A stretch of 64,000 nucleotides of DNA from Candidatus Anaerostipes excrementavium (GCA_019114985.1 DXEM01000001.1:1-64000), one strand, 5' to 3'; shown: positions 1-9,424, counted from the stretch's first letter. Numbers and translations: made by a program. Notes: generated by a model from the sequence alone, not told the origin.

Positions 1-354
1 AAAATTATATATAAATATAATCATCATTCAGAAACATATCAAAAGAACAAAAGTCAATTAGATCAAATTTTTATAGAAGAGAAAAAGAGATTGTTTGATC
101 AAACAAAAATTGATAAAATCATTTACTATGGAGCGTTTGATCGAACGGAAATGGCGGTATTAGGAAAATTTGAGTGCAAAAAGTATTTTTATATTGCCAC
201 TCCAAAATTTAAAAGTATACCGATAAGCCCATTGATTTTCGATATGTATGATACGATATGGGTAAAAGATGAAGGGATGAAAGAATATGTAGATACAATG
301 TGTGATCCCGGCAAGGTAAAAATATTGAAATGTAAAGAAGAATTATTCTCTTAA
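1..354 (+). CDS. 3' end of a truncated gene, unknown function
   Basis: The reading frame is open from the first base of the window to a TAA at 352-354, so the window edge cuts the gene. About 117 C-terminal residues are visible. They are rich in Lys, Tyr and Ile and include KIIYYGAFDRTEMAVLGKF and a C-terminal KILKCKEELFS, with no signal peptide or membrane segment. I do not recognise the family. It lies just upstream of surface glycopolymer genes on the same strand, so a transferase or polysaccharide role is possible by context only. A strong terminator follows, so it ends its transcription unit. Confidence 0.6.
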   Translation, partial: KIIYKYNHHSETYQKNKSQLDQIFIEEKKRLFDQTKIDKIIYYGAFDRTEMAVLGKFECKKYFYIATPKFKSIPISPLIFDMYDTIWVKDEGMKEYVDTMCDPGKVKILKCKEELFS

Positions 355-385
355 AAGAGAGAATTTGGTTTTCAGGATTAGAAAC

Positions 386-435
386 AAAAAGCAGTATAGG
401 ACAACAAGATTAGGATTGTTTTATGCTGCTTTTTG
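386..435 (+). terminator. Rho-independent terminator
   Basis: AAAAAGCAGTAT at 386-397 pairs with ATGCTGCTTTTT near 423-434, leaving a loop of about 25 bases and a T-run. It closes the truncated first gene. Confidence 0.75.
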
Positions 436-531
436 ATTTATAGAGATGATGTTTCAATATCGGCATTGATCGTTAACGGAAAAGAGATGATATATTTAAA
501 GACAACATAGAAGAAAAAATTATAAAAAAAA

Positions 532-560
532 TTGCAGAAATATTACAAATATGTTAAAAT
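532..560 (+). promoter_or_regulatory. Sigma-A promoter of the acyltransferase gene
   Basis: A TTGCAG -35 box (532-537), a 17-bp spacer and a TAAAAT -10 box (555-560) lie about 70 bp before the acyltransferase start. The stretch between this promoter and the upstream terminator shows nothing else. Confidence 0.55.
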
Positions 561-629
561 TATATGAATAAATAGAAGACAATAAGGCATTGGGGTAAGA
601 TAAATGAAAAGGAAGGATAGAATAATATA

Positions 630-1685
630 ATGCAGAAAAACAGTCGAATTATGTACATTGATTTGTGCAAAGGTCTTGGCATCCTGATGGTAACTTTGGG
701 GCATATTACAACTTTGGCAAATCCGGTAGATATGTGGATGTCTTCTATGAAATTAAGTATCTTTTTTGTCGCAGCGGGGTACTTAATATGCTTGACGGAT
801 TACTATCAGAAGAAAACCTTCAAGGGATATATTGTAAAATTACTAAAATCTCTGATAGTTCCATATTTGTGTTTTAGTGTTTTGGGAATCGGATTTCGTT
901 TTACGGCAATGGTTTTGCAGCATACGGTTAATATGGCGGCGATTAAATCTTATATTTTTGCGACAATTACGTTTCGTGGGATTTTTGCTCTTTGGTTTTT
1001 GCCGGTGTTATTTTTAGCAGAAATCTTATTTTTTTGTCTGATTCGCTATGCTCCGAAATTGCTGCGTTTGTTGATCCTGATAGTTTTCCCTCTCCTTGCA
1101 GTATGGTATGGTGAATATTTAGCGCAGCTGAAAATCCTGCTGACCCCTCTTTGGTATGAAAGGATTTCTTTTGTTTTGTTTCCGATAGGCAAAGCAATGG
1201 TTGCGCTTTGGTATTTATATATTGGTTATTTAGGATGTAAATTATGTCTGAAAATAAAGCAGCGGCGAATTTTAACTTTCATTGGAGTAATATTTTTTAT
1301 AAGTAATATTTTTTTATCACAGCAAAATATGCATGTGGATATGAATCATATGGAATTTGGAACAAATCCGGAATGCTTTTTTATCGGTGGTATTATAGGG
1401 TCTTTTGGAGCATTGCTATTGTTTCAGTGCCTGGAAATGTATTGGAAATTTCCTGTTCTAAATTATTTTGGAAGAAATTCACTGATCTTAATGTCAACGC
1501 AGCGTCCTCTCTATGTTCTTGAGATTGCGTCGGCAGGATGGCATGCATTCTCGGCTTCTGAAACGGTATTGTCTTTGAGGTATTATGTTGATAGTTTGGG
1601 AACACTAGCCATTGTGTTAATCATGGAATATTCAATCATAACGTTTATTAATAAAAAACTGAAATTTATGTTAGGAAAGTTTTAG
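630..1685 (+). CDS. Membrane acyltransferase (acyltransferase 3 family)
   Basis: A 351-residue, highly hydrophobic protein with roughly ten membrane segments. It opens with YIDLCKGLGILMVTLGHI, the acyltransferase 3 / OafA-type N-terminal helix whose Asp-x-x-Lys-Gly and Gly-His residues are family hallmarks. Such enzymes transfer acetyl or other acyl groups from the cytoplasm onto sugars of surface polysaccharides. The neighbours are a glycopolymer ABC exporter and CDP-glycerol genes, so the acceptor is probably that polymer; this is inferred from context. An AAGGAAGGAT ribosome-binding site lies about 12 bases before the ATG. The length is normal for the family and nothing looks broken. Confidence 0.8.
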   Translation: MQKNSRIMYIDLCKGLGILMVTLGHITTLANPVDMWMSSMKLSIFFVAAGYLICLTDYYQKKTFKGYIVKLLKSLIVPYLCFSVLGIGFRFTAMVLQHTVNMAAIKSYIFATITFRGIFALWFLPVLFLAEILFFCLIRYAPKLLRLLILIVFPLLAVWYGEYLAQLKILLTPLWYERISFVLFPIGKAMVALWYLYIGYLGCKLCLKIKQRRILTFIGVIFFISNIFLSQQNMHVDMNHMEFGTNPECFFIGGIIGSFGALLLFQCLEMYWKFPVLNYFGRNSLILMSTQRPLYVLEIASAGWHAFSASETVLSLRYYVDSLGTLAIVLIMEYSIITFINKKLKFMLGKF

Positions 1686-1759
1686 CTTTGGACATGGTTG
1701 AATATTTGCCCATTCAATAGTATAATAAAGCAGAGAATGTTCGGAAATGGAGAAAAAAG

Positions 1760-2536
1760 ATGAAAACCTATATTGAGAATTTTAAAAAGTATCGGTTCCT
1801 TTTATTGGAACTTGTCAAAAAAGGTGTAAAGCTTAAGTATCGGCGGTCGTATCTTGGTATTTTGTGGACGCTGCTGGAACCTCTTCTTACAATGATTGTC
1901 CTCAGTATCGTGTTTGGTACGCTGTTTGGAAATGACGATCCTCAATTCCCGGTCTATATTCTTTGCGGAAGATTGATGTATAGTTTCTTTTCTTCAGCAA
2001 CCAATGGGGCGATGAAAGCCATTCGAACGAATGCAGGAATGATTAAGAAAGTTTATGTGCCGAAGTATATTTATCCATTATCCAGTGTATTATTTAACTA
2101 TATTATTTTTGCGATTTCCCTGATTGTGCTGGTTGTTGTGGGAATTGTACTGAAGGTTTATCCGACCATCTACATGCTGCAGGCTTTGATTCCATTGGGA
2201 TTGATTCTTGTGACGGCATTCGGTGTGGGCATGATCCTTTCTACGATGGCTGTATTTTTTCGTGATTTGGAATATTTATGGTCCGTTGGATTAATGATTA
2301 TTATGTATGCATCTGCAATCTTTTACTATCCGGAGCGGCTTTTGAATTCCGGTTTTGGATGGATCTTAAAATGCAATCCTCTCTACCTGCTGATTCATAA
2401 TTTTAGACAAGCGGTGTTTGGAATGCCAATGAACATGAAGTTTTTAGCAGCATCTATCGCATTTGCAGTCGTATCGGTGATTGTTGGGTTGGTCTTCTTT
2501 TATAAAAAGCAAGATGAATTCATTCTGCATATTTAG
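1760..2536 (+). CDS. ABC-2 type polysaccharide export permease (TagG/RfbA-like)
   Basis: A 258-residue permease with about six membrane helices. The N-terminal KKGVKLKYRRSYLGILWTLL motif, just before helix 1, is typical of ABC-2 permeases that export O-antigen or wall teichoic acid. It should form the membrane part of an exporter moving a completed lipid-linked glycopolymer across the membrane. The ATPase follows 9 bp downstream and the TagD, GalU and CDP-glycerol transferase genes come next, which favours a teichoic-acid-like substrate. GGAG sits about 9 bases before the ATG. Confidence 0.88.
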   Translation: MKTYIENFKKYRFLLLELVKKGVKLKYRRSYLGILWTLLEPLLTMIVLSIVFGTLFGNDDPQFPVYILCGRLMYSFFSSATNGAMKAIRTNAGMIKKVYVPKYIYPLSSVLFNYIIFAISLIVLVVVGIVLKVYPTIYMLQALIPLGLILVTAFGVGMILSTMAVFFRDLEYLWSVGLMIIMYASAIFYYPERLLNSGFGWILKCNPLYLLIHNFRQAVFGMPMNMKFLAASIAFAVVSVIVGLVFFYKKQDEFILHI

Positions 2537-2545
2537 GAGGGTATC

Positions 2546-3286
2546 ATGGCGAAGAAAGAAGTATTGCGGGTAGAACATGTCGGCATGAAGTTTAATCTAA
2601 GTCAAGAGAAAGTGGATGACTTGAAAGATTATGTCATCAAACTTTTAAAGCATCAGATTTCTTATAATGAATTTTGGGCATTAAAAGATGTTAATTTTTC
2701 TTTGAATAAAGGAGACCGTTTAGGAATCCTTGGGTTAAACGGCGCCGGAAAGAGTACGCTCCTGAAAGTAATTGCAGGTGTGTTAAAGGCAACGGAAGGA
2801 ACCGTAACCTCCAAGGGAAAGATTGCTCCGTTATTGGAGCTGGGAGCAGGATTCGATCAGCAATATACAGGCAGAGAAAATATTTATCTATATGGTGCGG
2901 TTCTTGGATTTTCCAAGAAGTTTTTGGATGAGAAATTGGATGAGATCATAGAATTTTCGGAACTAGGGAAATTTATTGATGTTCCGGTCAAGAATTATTC
3001 TTCCGGAATGAAGTCCAGACTGGGATTTTCTGTGGCGACTCTTGTAGAGCCGGATATTTTGATTCTGGATGAGGTATTGTCCGTAGGAGATGCCAAATTC
3101 CGCAAGAAGAGTGAAGCTAAGATTATGAGTATGTTCGATAAAGGAGTTACGGTATTGTTCGTATCTCATTCTCTCGATCAGGTAAAAAGGCTTTGCAATA
3201 AGGCAATTTTGCTGGAAAAGGGTCAGATTATTGCGAACGGAAGTATTGATGAGGTTAGTAAAATATATTTGGAAAAGACAAAATAG
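2546..3286 (+). CDS. ABC transporter ATP-binding protein for glycopolymer export (TagH/Wzt-like)
   Basis: A 246-residue ATPase that powers the permease encoded just upstream. It has Walker A GLNGAGKSTLLK, signature YSSGMKSRLGFSVA and Walker B PDILILDEVLSVGD followed by the switch His in LFVSHS. The N-terminal extension before the Walker A region (SYNEFWALKDVNFSL) is the layout of the TagH/RfbB/Wzt subfamily. There is no long C-terminal substrate-binding domain, so it is the short form. AGGAGG precedes the ATG and the gene is in an operon with the permease. Specificity for teichoic acid is inferred from neighbours. Confidence 0.9.
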   Translation: MAKKEVLRVEHVGMKFNLSQEKVDDLKDYVIKLLKHQISYNEFWALKDVNFSLNKGDRLGILGLNGAGKSTLLKVIAGVLKATEGTVTSKGKIAPLLELGAGFDQQYTGRENIYLYGAVLGFSKKFLDEKLDEIIEFSELGKFIDVPVKNYSSGMKSRLGFSVATLVEPDILILDEVLSVGDAKFRKKSEAKIMSMFDKGVTVLFVSHSLDQVKRLCNKAILLEKGQIIANGSIDEVSKIYLEKTK

Positions 3287-3307
3287 TAGGAAAGAGGTAC
3301 ATGATTC

Positions 3308-3730
3308 ATGAAAAAAGTTATTACTTACGGAACATTTGATTTGCTGCATGCGGGACATATCAATTTGCTGCGAAGAGCTAAGGAATTAGGCGACTATTTG
3401 ATTGTTGTTGTTTCTACCGATGAATTCAACTGGGAGCAGAAACAGAAAAAATGCTATTTCAGTTATGAAGAGCGGAAGAAATTGGTTGAGGCAGTTCGTT
3501 ATGTAGATTTGGTGATTCCGGAAAATAACTGGGAACAGAAGATTTCCGATGTAAAGGAATATCATGTGGATACTTTTGTCATGGGAGATGACTGGAAAGG
3601 AAAATTTGATTTCCTGAAAGATTACTGTGAAGTGGTCTATCTTCCAAGAACGGAAGGAATCTCCACAACGAAGATCAAAGAAGATCTTGGATTAGGCGGC
3701 AAGACAAAAGAAGAGGATACAGCAAAATAG
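3308..3730 (+). CDS. tagD: Glycerol-3-phosphate cytidylyltransferase
   Basis: A 140-residue enzyme that makes CDP-glycerol from glycerol-3-phosphate and CTP, the donor for poly(glycerol phosphate) teichoic acids. [16 protein letters not shown] holds the HxGH nucleotidyltransferase signature, and [11 protein letters not shown] near the C-terminus is the family ISTT motif. Length is close to Bacillus TagD (about 130 residues). It lies between the exporter and galU in the same orientation, and two CDP-glycerol transferase-like genes follow, giving a coherent donor-to-polymer pathway. The start is the ATG at 3308, preceded by GAAAGAGG. Confidence 0.92.
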   Translation: MKKVITYGTFDLLHAGHINLLRRAKELGDYLIVVVSTDEFNWEQKQKKCYFSYEERKKLVEAVRYVDLVIPENNWEQKISDVKEYHVDTFVMGDDWKGKFDFLKDYCEVVYLPRTEGISTTKIKEDLGLGGKTKEEDTAK

Positions 3731-3740
3731 GAGGACAAGA

Positions 3741-4640
3741 ATGGATAAAAAAGTCAAAAGAGTAAGAAAAGCGGTCATTCCGGCCGCAGGATTAGGTACA
3801 AGATTTCTGCCTGCTACAAAAGCAATTCCGAAAGAGATGCTGCCGATTGTGGATATTCCAACCGTGCAGTATATCGTAGAGGAAGCGGTAGCCAGCGGAA
3901 TCGAAGAGATTCTGATTATTACCAATTCCAACAAGCACTGTATGGAGAATCATTTTGACAAGGATTACGAATTGGAAGCTCGTCTGACGGAGTCCGGTAA
4001 GATGAAAGAAGTTGAAATGATCAATGATATTGCTAATATGGCAAATATCTATTATGTCCGTCAGAAGGAACCGAAGGGACTGGGACATGCAGTTCTTTGT
4101 GCCAAGTCCTTTATCGGAGATGAACCGTTTGCCGTGCTTTTGGGAGATGACGTTGTCATCAATAAAGAAGGTGAGCCTGCATTACAGCAGCTGATTCATG
4201 CTTATGAGAAGCATCGTGCGTCTGTTGTCGGAGTACAGACAGTGGCAGAAGATCAGGTAAGCAAATATGGAATTGTGGCTCCGAATCGAAATGTGCCGGC
4301 AGATGGACGGGCAGTGAAATTGGATAACATGGTGGAGAAACCAAAACAGGAAGAAGCTCCAAGCCGTATGGCGGTGCTGGGGCGTTACGTATTAACGCCG
4401 GAGATTTTTGAATTGCTGGAAAGCCAGGGAGCCGGAGCCGGCGGAGAAATTCAGCTAACAGATGCAATCTGCCGATTGATTGATACACAGGCAGTATATG
4501 CATATGATTTTGAGGGAATCCGCTATGATGTAGGGGATAAGTTTGGATTTATTAAAGCTACGATTGATTTTGCCCTGGATCGTCCGGAATTAAAAGATCA
4601 GGTGATGGAATATATGAAATGTGTCGTGGAGACAAAATAA
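3741..4640 (+). CDS. galU: UTP-glucose-1-phosphate uridylyltransferase
   Basis: A 299-residue cytoplasmic enzyme converting glucose-1-phosphate and UTP to UDP-glucose. The N-terminal GLGTRFLPATKAIPKEMLP is the nucleotide-binding signature, and VEEAVASGIEEI and LGHAVLCAK are typical of bacterial GalU/GtaB. UDP-glucose would feed glycolipid anchors or glucosylation of the polymer made by this locus. AGGAGG lies 6 bases before the ATG, and the gene follows tagD by only 10 bp, so the two are probably co-transcribed. A terminator hairpin follows. Confidence 0.93.
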   Translation: MDKKVKRVRKAVIPAAGLGTRFLPATKAIPKEMLPIVDIPTVQYIVEEAVASGIEEILIITNSNKHCMENHFDKDYELEARLTESGKMKEVEMINDIANMANIYYVRQKEPKGLGHAVLCAKSFIGDEPFAVLLGDDVVINKEGEPALQQLIHAYEKHRASVVGVQTVAEDQVSKYGIVAPNRNVPADGRAVKLDNMVEKPKQEEAPSRMAVLGRYVLTPEIFELLESQGAGAGGEIQLTDAICRLIDTQAVYAYDFEGIRYDVGDKFGFIKATIDFALDRPELKDQVMEYMKCVVETK

Positions 4641-4678
4641 AAGAGTCTAAAAGAAACAATATATAGGGGATACTGAAT

Positions 4679-4741
4679 GAAAAAAGAATTTCAACATGCT
4701 TAGGCAATATTCGGACTTGTGCTTGGGGGAATTCTTTTTTC
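4679..4741 (+). terminator. Terminator after galU with degenerate ORF in the loop
   Basis: GAAAAAAGAATT at about 4679 pairs with AATTCTTTTTTC ending near 4741, with a long loop of about 40 bases. The loop contains a short in-frame-stopped reading frame starting at the ATG at 4678, which I read as non-coding. Confidence 0.5.
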
Positions 4742-4787
4742 TTCCGTATAGATGAAATTATATAATAACAGATTGGAAGGAAGTATC

Positions 4788-5972
4788 GTGAATATCAAAC
4801 AGTTTATCAAAAGAAAAATTATTGCAGTTTATAAACGGCTTACGCCATTTGTCCCGGTGAGCAAGAAAAAGATTTTGTTCCAGAGCAACAATGGAAAGAA
4901 TTATACCGGTAATCCAAGATATATCTATGAGGAGATGGTGCGGCAGGGATTGGATCGTAAATTTGATTGTGTCTGGTTTCTGCTGGATACATCGATCGAG
5001 ATTCCGGGAAAATGCCGAAAGGTTCGCTGCAATTATCCTAGATTTTTCTGGGAATTGATGCGCGCAAAGTTCTGGGTGTTTGACAGCCGGCAGCAAAAAA
5101 TGTATATCAAGAAAAAAAATGTGGTTCATATCCAGACTTGGCATGGAACCCCTCTTAAGAAGCTTGCACTTGATATGGATCAGATGGATATGGCGGGAAA
5201 TCAGAATATTGAACGGTATCATAGGAATTTCCGAATTGCCTGCCGTGATTGGGATTATCTGGTATCACAGAATCGTTTTTCTACAGAGGTATTCCGTTCC
5301 TGCTTTGACTTTAAAGACAAGCCGATTCTGGAAATCGGGTATCCGAGAAATGATGTCCTGTTTGCAAAAAATAACGAAGAGGATATTCGCGATCTGAAAA
5401 TTAAACTGGGACTTCCTTTGGACAAGAAAATCCTTTTATATGCACCGACCTGGCGCGATAATGAATATTATCAAAAGGGCGCCTACAAGTTTGCGACGGA
5501 GTTGGATTTTGAACGAATGCGGGAAGAATTTTCCGATGAATACTGCATGATTGTCAAGTATCATTATCTTGTTTCCGAAAATATTGATTGGACGCCGTTT
5601 AAAGGATTTATTTATACGTTTGATGAGACCAAAGATATTGCATGGCTGTATCTTGTTTCCGATGCATTGATTACCGATTATTCTTCTGTTATGTTTGACT
5701 ACAGCCTGCTGAATCGTCCGATGTTCTTTTTTGCATATGATCTGGAAGACTATAAAAAGAATCTTCGAGGATTTTATTTTGACTTTGTCAATGAAATACC
5801 GGGACCGATTTCTCAGGATACAGATACACTCATTTCCGATATTAAGAATTATCGGAGTGAGGATTGGAAGGAAAAATATGATGCATATCATGATAAATTT
5901 AATAATGTAGATTGTGGAAATGCTTCCAAAAAGGTGATTAAATTGATAAAAAAGAAGATGAAAGAGGCTTAG
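4788..5972 (+). CDS. CDP-glycerol glycerophosphotransferase family protein (TagB/TagF-like)
   Basis: A 394-residue protein of the family that polymerises or primes glycerol phosphate (or ribitol phosphate) from CDP-alditol onto lipid-linked teichoic acid. Visible family motifs are TWHGTPLKKLALD (the conserved active-site His region), GYPRNDVL, LYAPTWRDN, the second conserved His in VKYHYL, and LITDYSSVMFDYSLLNRP near the C-terminus. I prefer the GTG at 4788, which follows GGAAGGAAG, over the ATG at 4752, which has no ribosome-binding site. It pairs with the paralogue at 6945, with a GT2 enzyme between. Whether it is primase or polymerase cannot be decided. Confidence 0.87.
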   Translation: MNIKQFIKRKIIAVYKRLTPFVPVSKKKILFQSNNGKNYTGNPRYIYEEMVRQGLDRKFDCVWFLLDTSIEIPGKCRKVRCNYPRFFWELMRAKFWVFDSRQQKMYIKKKNVVHIQTWHGTPLKKLALDMDQMDMAGNQNIERYHRNFRIACRDWDYLVSQNRFSTEVFRSCFDFKDKPILEIGYPRNDVLFAKNNEEDIRDLKIKLGLPLDKKILLYAPTWRDNEYYQKGAYKFATELDFERMREEFSDEYCMIVKYHYLVSENIDWTPFKGFIYTFDETKDIAWLYLVSDALITDYSSVMFDYSLLNRPMFFFAYDLEDYKKNLRGFYFDFVNEIPGPISQDTDTLISDIKNYRSEDWKEKYDAYHDKFNNVDCGNASKKVIKLIKKKMKEA

Positions 5973-6012
5973 GAGGTCTCTCCGTGGAAATGTGAATGGA
6001 GGTTGGTGTGTT

Positions 6013-6948
6013 ATGGTAACGATTCTGTTAGCGACGCGAAACGGAGAAAAATATTTAAAAGCGCAGTTGGAATCGATTGCAAATCAGACATATGAAAATT
6101 GGCAGCTGGTCGTTGGAGACGACGGTTCTACGGATCAAACTTTAGAGATTTTGAGGCAATTCGAAGAGCAGCACCCTAATCAGGTGACGATCTATGAGAA
6201 TGATCCCCCGTTTGGAAGCGCCAAAGCAAATTTTATCAACCTGCTTCGAAATTCTTACGGACCGCATTTTATGTTCTGTGATCAGGATGATGTATGGAAG
6301 CGTGATAAGATTTATCTAACGCTGCATAAAATGGAATCGCTGGAGACGAGATATGGAGATCGGATTCCGATTCTTGTACATTCCGATTTGTCAGTCGTAG
6401 ATGAAAATTTGGAAATGATTGCAGAATCTTTCTTTCAGTATGCCAATCTGCCAAAAAGAATGAAGCTCAATCGTTTGATGGTGCAAAATTCGGTAACCGG
6501 ATGTACGATAATGATTAACCGATGTCTGCAGCAGTATTTTTTGCGGCAGCTCCCAATCTCCGAGATTATTATGCATGATTACTGGGCTGCTCTGATTGCA
6601 AAAGTATTCGGAAAGATCGGATATGTCAATGAGCCGACCCTATATTACCGGCAGCATGGACATAATTCTGTTGGGGCGAAGGATGCAATGAATGTTAAGT
6701 TTTTGTATGGCCGTTTGAAAGAAGGCAAGAATTCTTATCGAAGGTCAATGATCGAATCGATGGAGCAGATCCAGGGATTTGTGGAAACTTACGGGGATGA
6801 GATTGAGGATCTGGATGAATATGAGCTGCTGAAAGACTATGGGGATCTGTATTATAAGGGAAAAATCCGTCGTCTGGCTTTTTATAATAATCATCAGGTA
6901 TTAAAGGAAGGAAGGATCCGAAAGCTGATGCAGTGGCTTTGGGGATGA
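6013..6948 (+). CDS. Family 2 glycosyltransferase (rhamnosyltransferase-like)
   Basis: A 311-residue GT-A enzyme. The N-terminus VTILLATRNGEKYLKAQLES, then VGDDGSTDQT and FCDQDDVWK, are the nucleotide-sugar and metal-binding motifs of GT2 enzymes in the rhamnosyltransferase-like group. HDYWAALIA fits the acceptor-site region. It presumably adds a sugar to the glycopolymer or its linkage unit. The ATG at 6013 follows a GGAGG ten bases upstream and is preferred to an upstream GTG. The last four bases overlap the next gene as ATGA, so translation of the two is probably coupled. Confidence 0.85.
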   Translation: MVTILLATRNGEKYLKAQLESIANQTYENWQLVVGDDGSTDQTLEILRQFEEQHPNQVTIYENDPPFGSAKANFINLLRNSYGPHFMFCDQDDVWKRDKIYLTLHKMESLETRYGDRIPILVHSDLSVVDENLEMIAESFFQYANLPKRMKLNRLMVQNSVTGCTIMINRCLQQYFLRQLPISEIIMHDYWAALIAKVFGKIGYVNEPTLYYRQHGHNSVGAKDAMNVKFLYGRLKEGKNSYRRSMIESMEQIQGFVETYGDEIEDLDEYELLKDYGDLYYKGKIRRLAFYNNHQVLKEGRIRKLMQWLWG

Positions 6949-8126
6949 TTTGTTTTATGAAAAATGCAGTGATTCTTATTTTAAAATATTTTATGATGTA
7001 TTTATCTTGTTTATTTCCAAGAAGTGAGAAAATCTATGTGTTTGGAGCCTGGCTTGGAGAGAAATTTGCGGATAATCCCAAATACTTATTTTTGGAAGCA
7101 CAGGATCACCCGGATATTCGGCCGGTATGGATTACAAAGAATCCAGAAGTCTGCCGCCAGGTGCGAGCCATGGGATATGAAGCCTATGGATATCGAAGCT
7201 TCAAGGGAATCTGGCTTCAGCTTCGTGCGAAATATGCAGTCGTGTGTAACGGCATCAGCGATTTGAATCATACTTTTTTAGGAAGAGCTGTATTCCTAAA
7301 TCTGTGGCATGGCGTTCCCCTGAAAAAAGTCGGATATGATGACGACAAATTAAAGAATTGGGATAGCCGGGGACAAAAGATCCGCAGAGCAATCCAGGAG
7401 ATTCCTTTAGGAAGAGAATATGTAACGGCAACCAGCGAGAATTATCAATCGATTTATGAGAGTGCCTTCCGCAGGAAATCCGACCATATTTTGATTCTGG
7501 GACAGCCGAGAAACGATATATTTTTTGATAAAGAGGGAAAATTTCCGATGCAGCATAAGATGAAAAAAGCTGCGAAAGGGAAAAAAATGATTCTGTATGC
7601 GCCGACACACCGGAAAGAGGGGAAAGAACCGTTTCCTTTGGAAGAAAATTTTGATTTTGAGCGGCTGAATCAGTGGTGCAAAAAACATCAGACAGTATTT
7701 GTCATTAAAAAACATTTCTATCACCGGGAAGAAGAGACAGATCTTTCAAAATATTCTCATATTGCGGATATTACCGACCGCCCGATGGATATTCAGGAAT
7801 TATTAATGGATACAGATCTGCTGATTACGGACTATTCCAGTACTTATATTGATTATCTTCTTTTGGATCGTCCGATGATTTTTTATAATTTTGATTACCG
7901 GGATTATTTACAAACCGACCGTGGATTGTATTATAATTATGAGGATGTGACGCCGGGGTATAAAGCAGAGACTTTTGATCAGCTGCTGGAGGAATTAGAA
8001 CAAATTTTTCAGGGGGAAGACCTCTATGAGAAAGAAAGAAGCCGTGTGAGAGATTTCTTTTATTGTTCGGAAGGCCAAAAAGCAGTAGGAGAGAAGCTTT
8101 TGAAGTTTTTAAAAGAAGTTTCCTAA
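6945..8126 (+). CDS. Second CDP-glycerol glycerophosphotransferase-like protein
   Basis: About 393 residues, a diverged paralogue of the transferase at 4788. It keeps LWHGVPLKKVGYDDD (catalytic His region), LGQPRNDIFF, LYAPTHRKEG, IKKHFYH and LITDYSSTYIDYLLLDRP. The N-terminal residues ILILKYFMMYLSCLFP form a short amphipathic or membrane-contacting segment, as in TagF-type enzymes that act on lipid-linked substrates. The start is taken as the ATG at 6945 because it overlaps the preceding stop as ATGA; an ATG at 6957 is also possible. The substrate could be CDP-glycerol or CDP-ribitol. Confidence 0.86.
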   Translation: MICFMKNAVILILKYFMMYLSCLFPRSEKIYVFGAWLGEKFADNPKYLFLEAQDHPDIRPVWITKNPEVCRQVRAMGYEAYGYRSFKGIWLQLRAKYAVVCNGISDLNHTFLGRAVFLNLWHGVPLKKVGYDDDKLKNWDSRGQKIRRAIQEIPLGREYVTATSENYQSIYESAFRRKSDHILILGQPRNDIFFDKEGKFPMQHKMKKAAKGKKMILYAPTHRKEGKEPFPLEENFDFERLNQWCKKHQTVFVIKKHFYHREEETDLSKYSHIADITDRPMDIQELLMDTDLLITDYSSTYIDYLLLDRPMIFYNFDYRDYLQTDRGLYYNYEDVTPGYKAETFDQLLEELEQIFQGEDLYEKERSRVRDFFYCSEGQKAVGEKLLKFLKEVS

Positions 8127-8179
8127 GTCATATTTGTTTAACATAAAGATAGAATGAAAAGGGGAAGGAGCCTTTAGAA

Positions 8180-9424
8180 GTGAATACATTTTTGCCAGCA
8201 GATATATTGATGCCCCGTGTAGATTCCATGGGAAAATGGGCTGTCATTGCCTGTGATCAGTATTCTTCGGAACCGGAGTACTGGGATGAAGTGAAAGAAA
8301 AGGTACAGAATCGCCCGTCTGCGCTGCACTTGATTTTGCCGGAGGTAGAACTGGGAAGCGGGGGAGAAAAAGAAAAAATCGATAAGATACATCGAACGAT
8401 GAACCGTTATTTGACAAACCAAATGTTTCGTTCCTATCCGCATGCCTTGGTTTATGTAGAACGAACATTGCAGAATGGAAAGATTCGTAAAGGCGTTGTC
8501 GGACGAATTGATTTGGAAGAGTACAGTTATACACCGGGCGAGGAAGCGAAAATCCGAGCAACGGAAAAGACGGTTATGGAACGAATTCCTCCGAGAATGA
8601 AAATCCGTTACAATGCATCGGTTGAGCTGCCTCATGTGATTCTGCTTTGCGACGATCGCAGGAAAAAGCTGATTGAGCCAATTACAAAAAAGAAGAAAAG
8701 TCTGACGAAACTCTATGATTTTGAACTGATGCAGGGCGGAGGTCATGTCACCGGCTGGCTGATGCAGGGCGAGGATACGGATGCGTTTATGCGCAGGACA
8801 GAAGAATATGAACAGCAGATGCTGAAGAAATATCGGGAATTCGGAGAGACGCCGATGGTCTATGCAGTAGGAGACGGAAATCATTCTCTTGCAACTGCAA
8901 AAGCCTGCTATGAGAGATTGAAACAGACACATCCGGAAGAGGACTTTTCCGACCATCCGGCACGATATGCACTGGTAGAGCTGGAAAATCTTCATGATGA
9001 GGCGCAGGAATTTGAGCCGATCCATCGAATTATCACCAGTGCCGATACGGAGGAGCTTCTGACAGAGCTTAGGGAAACTTCCTGCAAAGAAGGTGGATTC
9101 CCGATTCCGTGGTATTGTGGGAAAAAGAAAGGAACGATTTCTCTTGATTTAAAGAAAAATCAGCTCCCGGTCGATAAGCTGCAGATGTTTTTAGATCAGT
9201 ATTTGGCAGAAAATACCGGGGAGATGGATTATATTCATGGGGATAAGGTTCTTAAAAAATTGGCGAAGCAGGAAAAATCCATCGGATTTTTATTGCCGGC
9301 TGTGGAGAAAGATCAGTTGTTCCCAAGCGTTATGGAGGATGGGACTTTGCCGAGGAAAACATTTTCCATGGGGCATGCTTGTGAAAAGAGATATTATATT
9401 GAGGGAAGAAGAATTCGATTTTAA
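8180..9424 (+). CDS. DUF1015 family protein
   Basis: A 414-residue protein that opens with ADILMPRVDSMGKWAVIACDQYSSEPEYW and later has YAVGDGNHSLATAKACYE, both typical of the DUF1015 family. Some relatives have been described as serine kinases; I cannot assign that activity here. No signal peptide or membrane segment is visible, so it is likely cytoplasmic. The GTG start at 8180 follows GAAGGAG. A bidirectional terminator directly follows the stop and separates it from the LCP gene on the other strand, so it stands alone or ends the glycopolymer unit. Confidence 0.82.
   Translation: MNTFLPADILMPRVDSMGKWAVIACDQYSSEPEYWDEVKEKVQNRPSALHLILPEVELGSGGEKEKIDKIHRTMNRYLTNQMFRSYPHALVYVERTLQNGKIRKGVVGRIDLEEYSYTPGEEAKIRATEKTVMERIPPRMKIRYNASVELPHVILLCDDRRKKLIEPITKKKKSLTKLYDFELMQGGGHVTGWLMQGEDTDAFMRRTEEYEQQMLKKYREFGETPMVYAVGDGNHSLATAKACYERLKQTHPEEDFSDHPARYALVELENLHDEAQEFEPIHRIITSADTEELLTELRETSCKEGGFPIPWYCGKKKGTISLDLKKNQLPVDKLQMFLDQYLAENTGEMDYIHGDKVLKKLAKQEKSIGFLLPAVEKDQLFPSVMEDGTLPRKTFSMGHACEKRYYIEGRRIRF

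Noticed and set aside
4678..4751. Small ORF after galU
   Set aside because: Stops after eight codons, lies inside a terminator hairpin, and the continuing frame has no start.
8174..9025. Minus-strand ORF of 283 codons
   Set aside because: Lies wholly opposite the DUF1015 gene, with no ribosome-binding site and no family features: a shadow.
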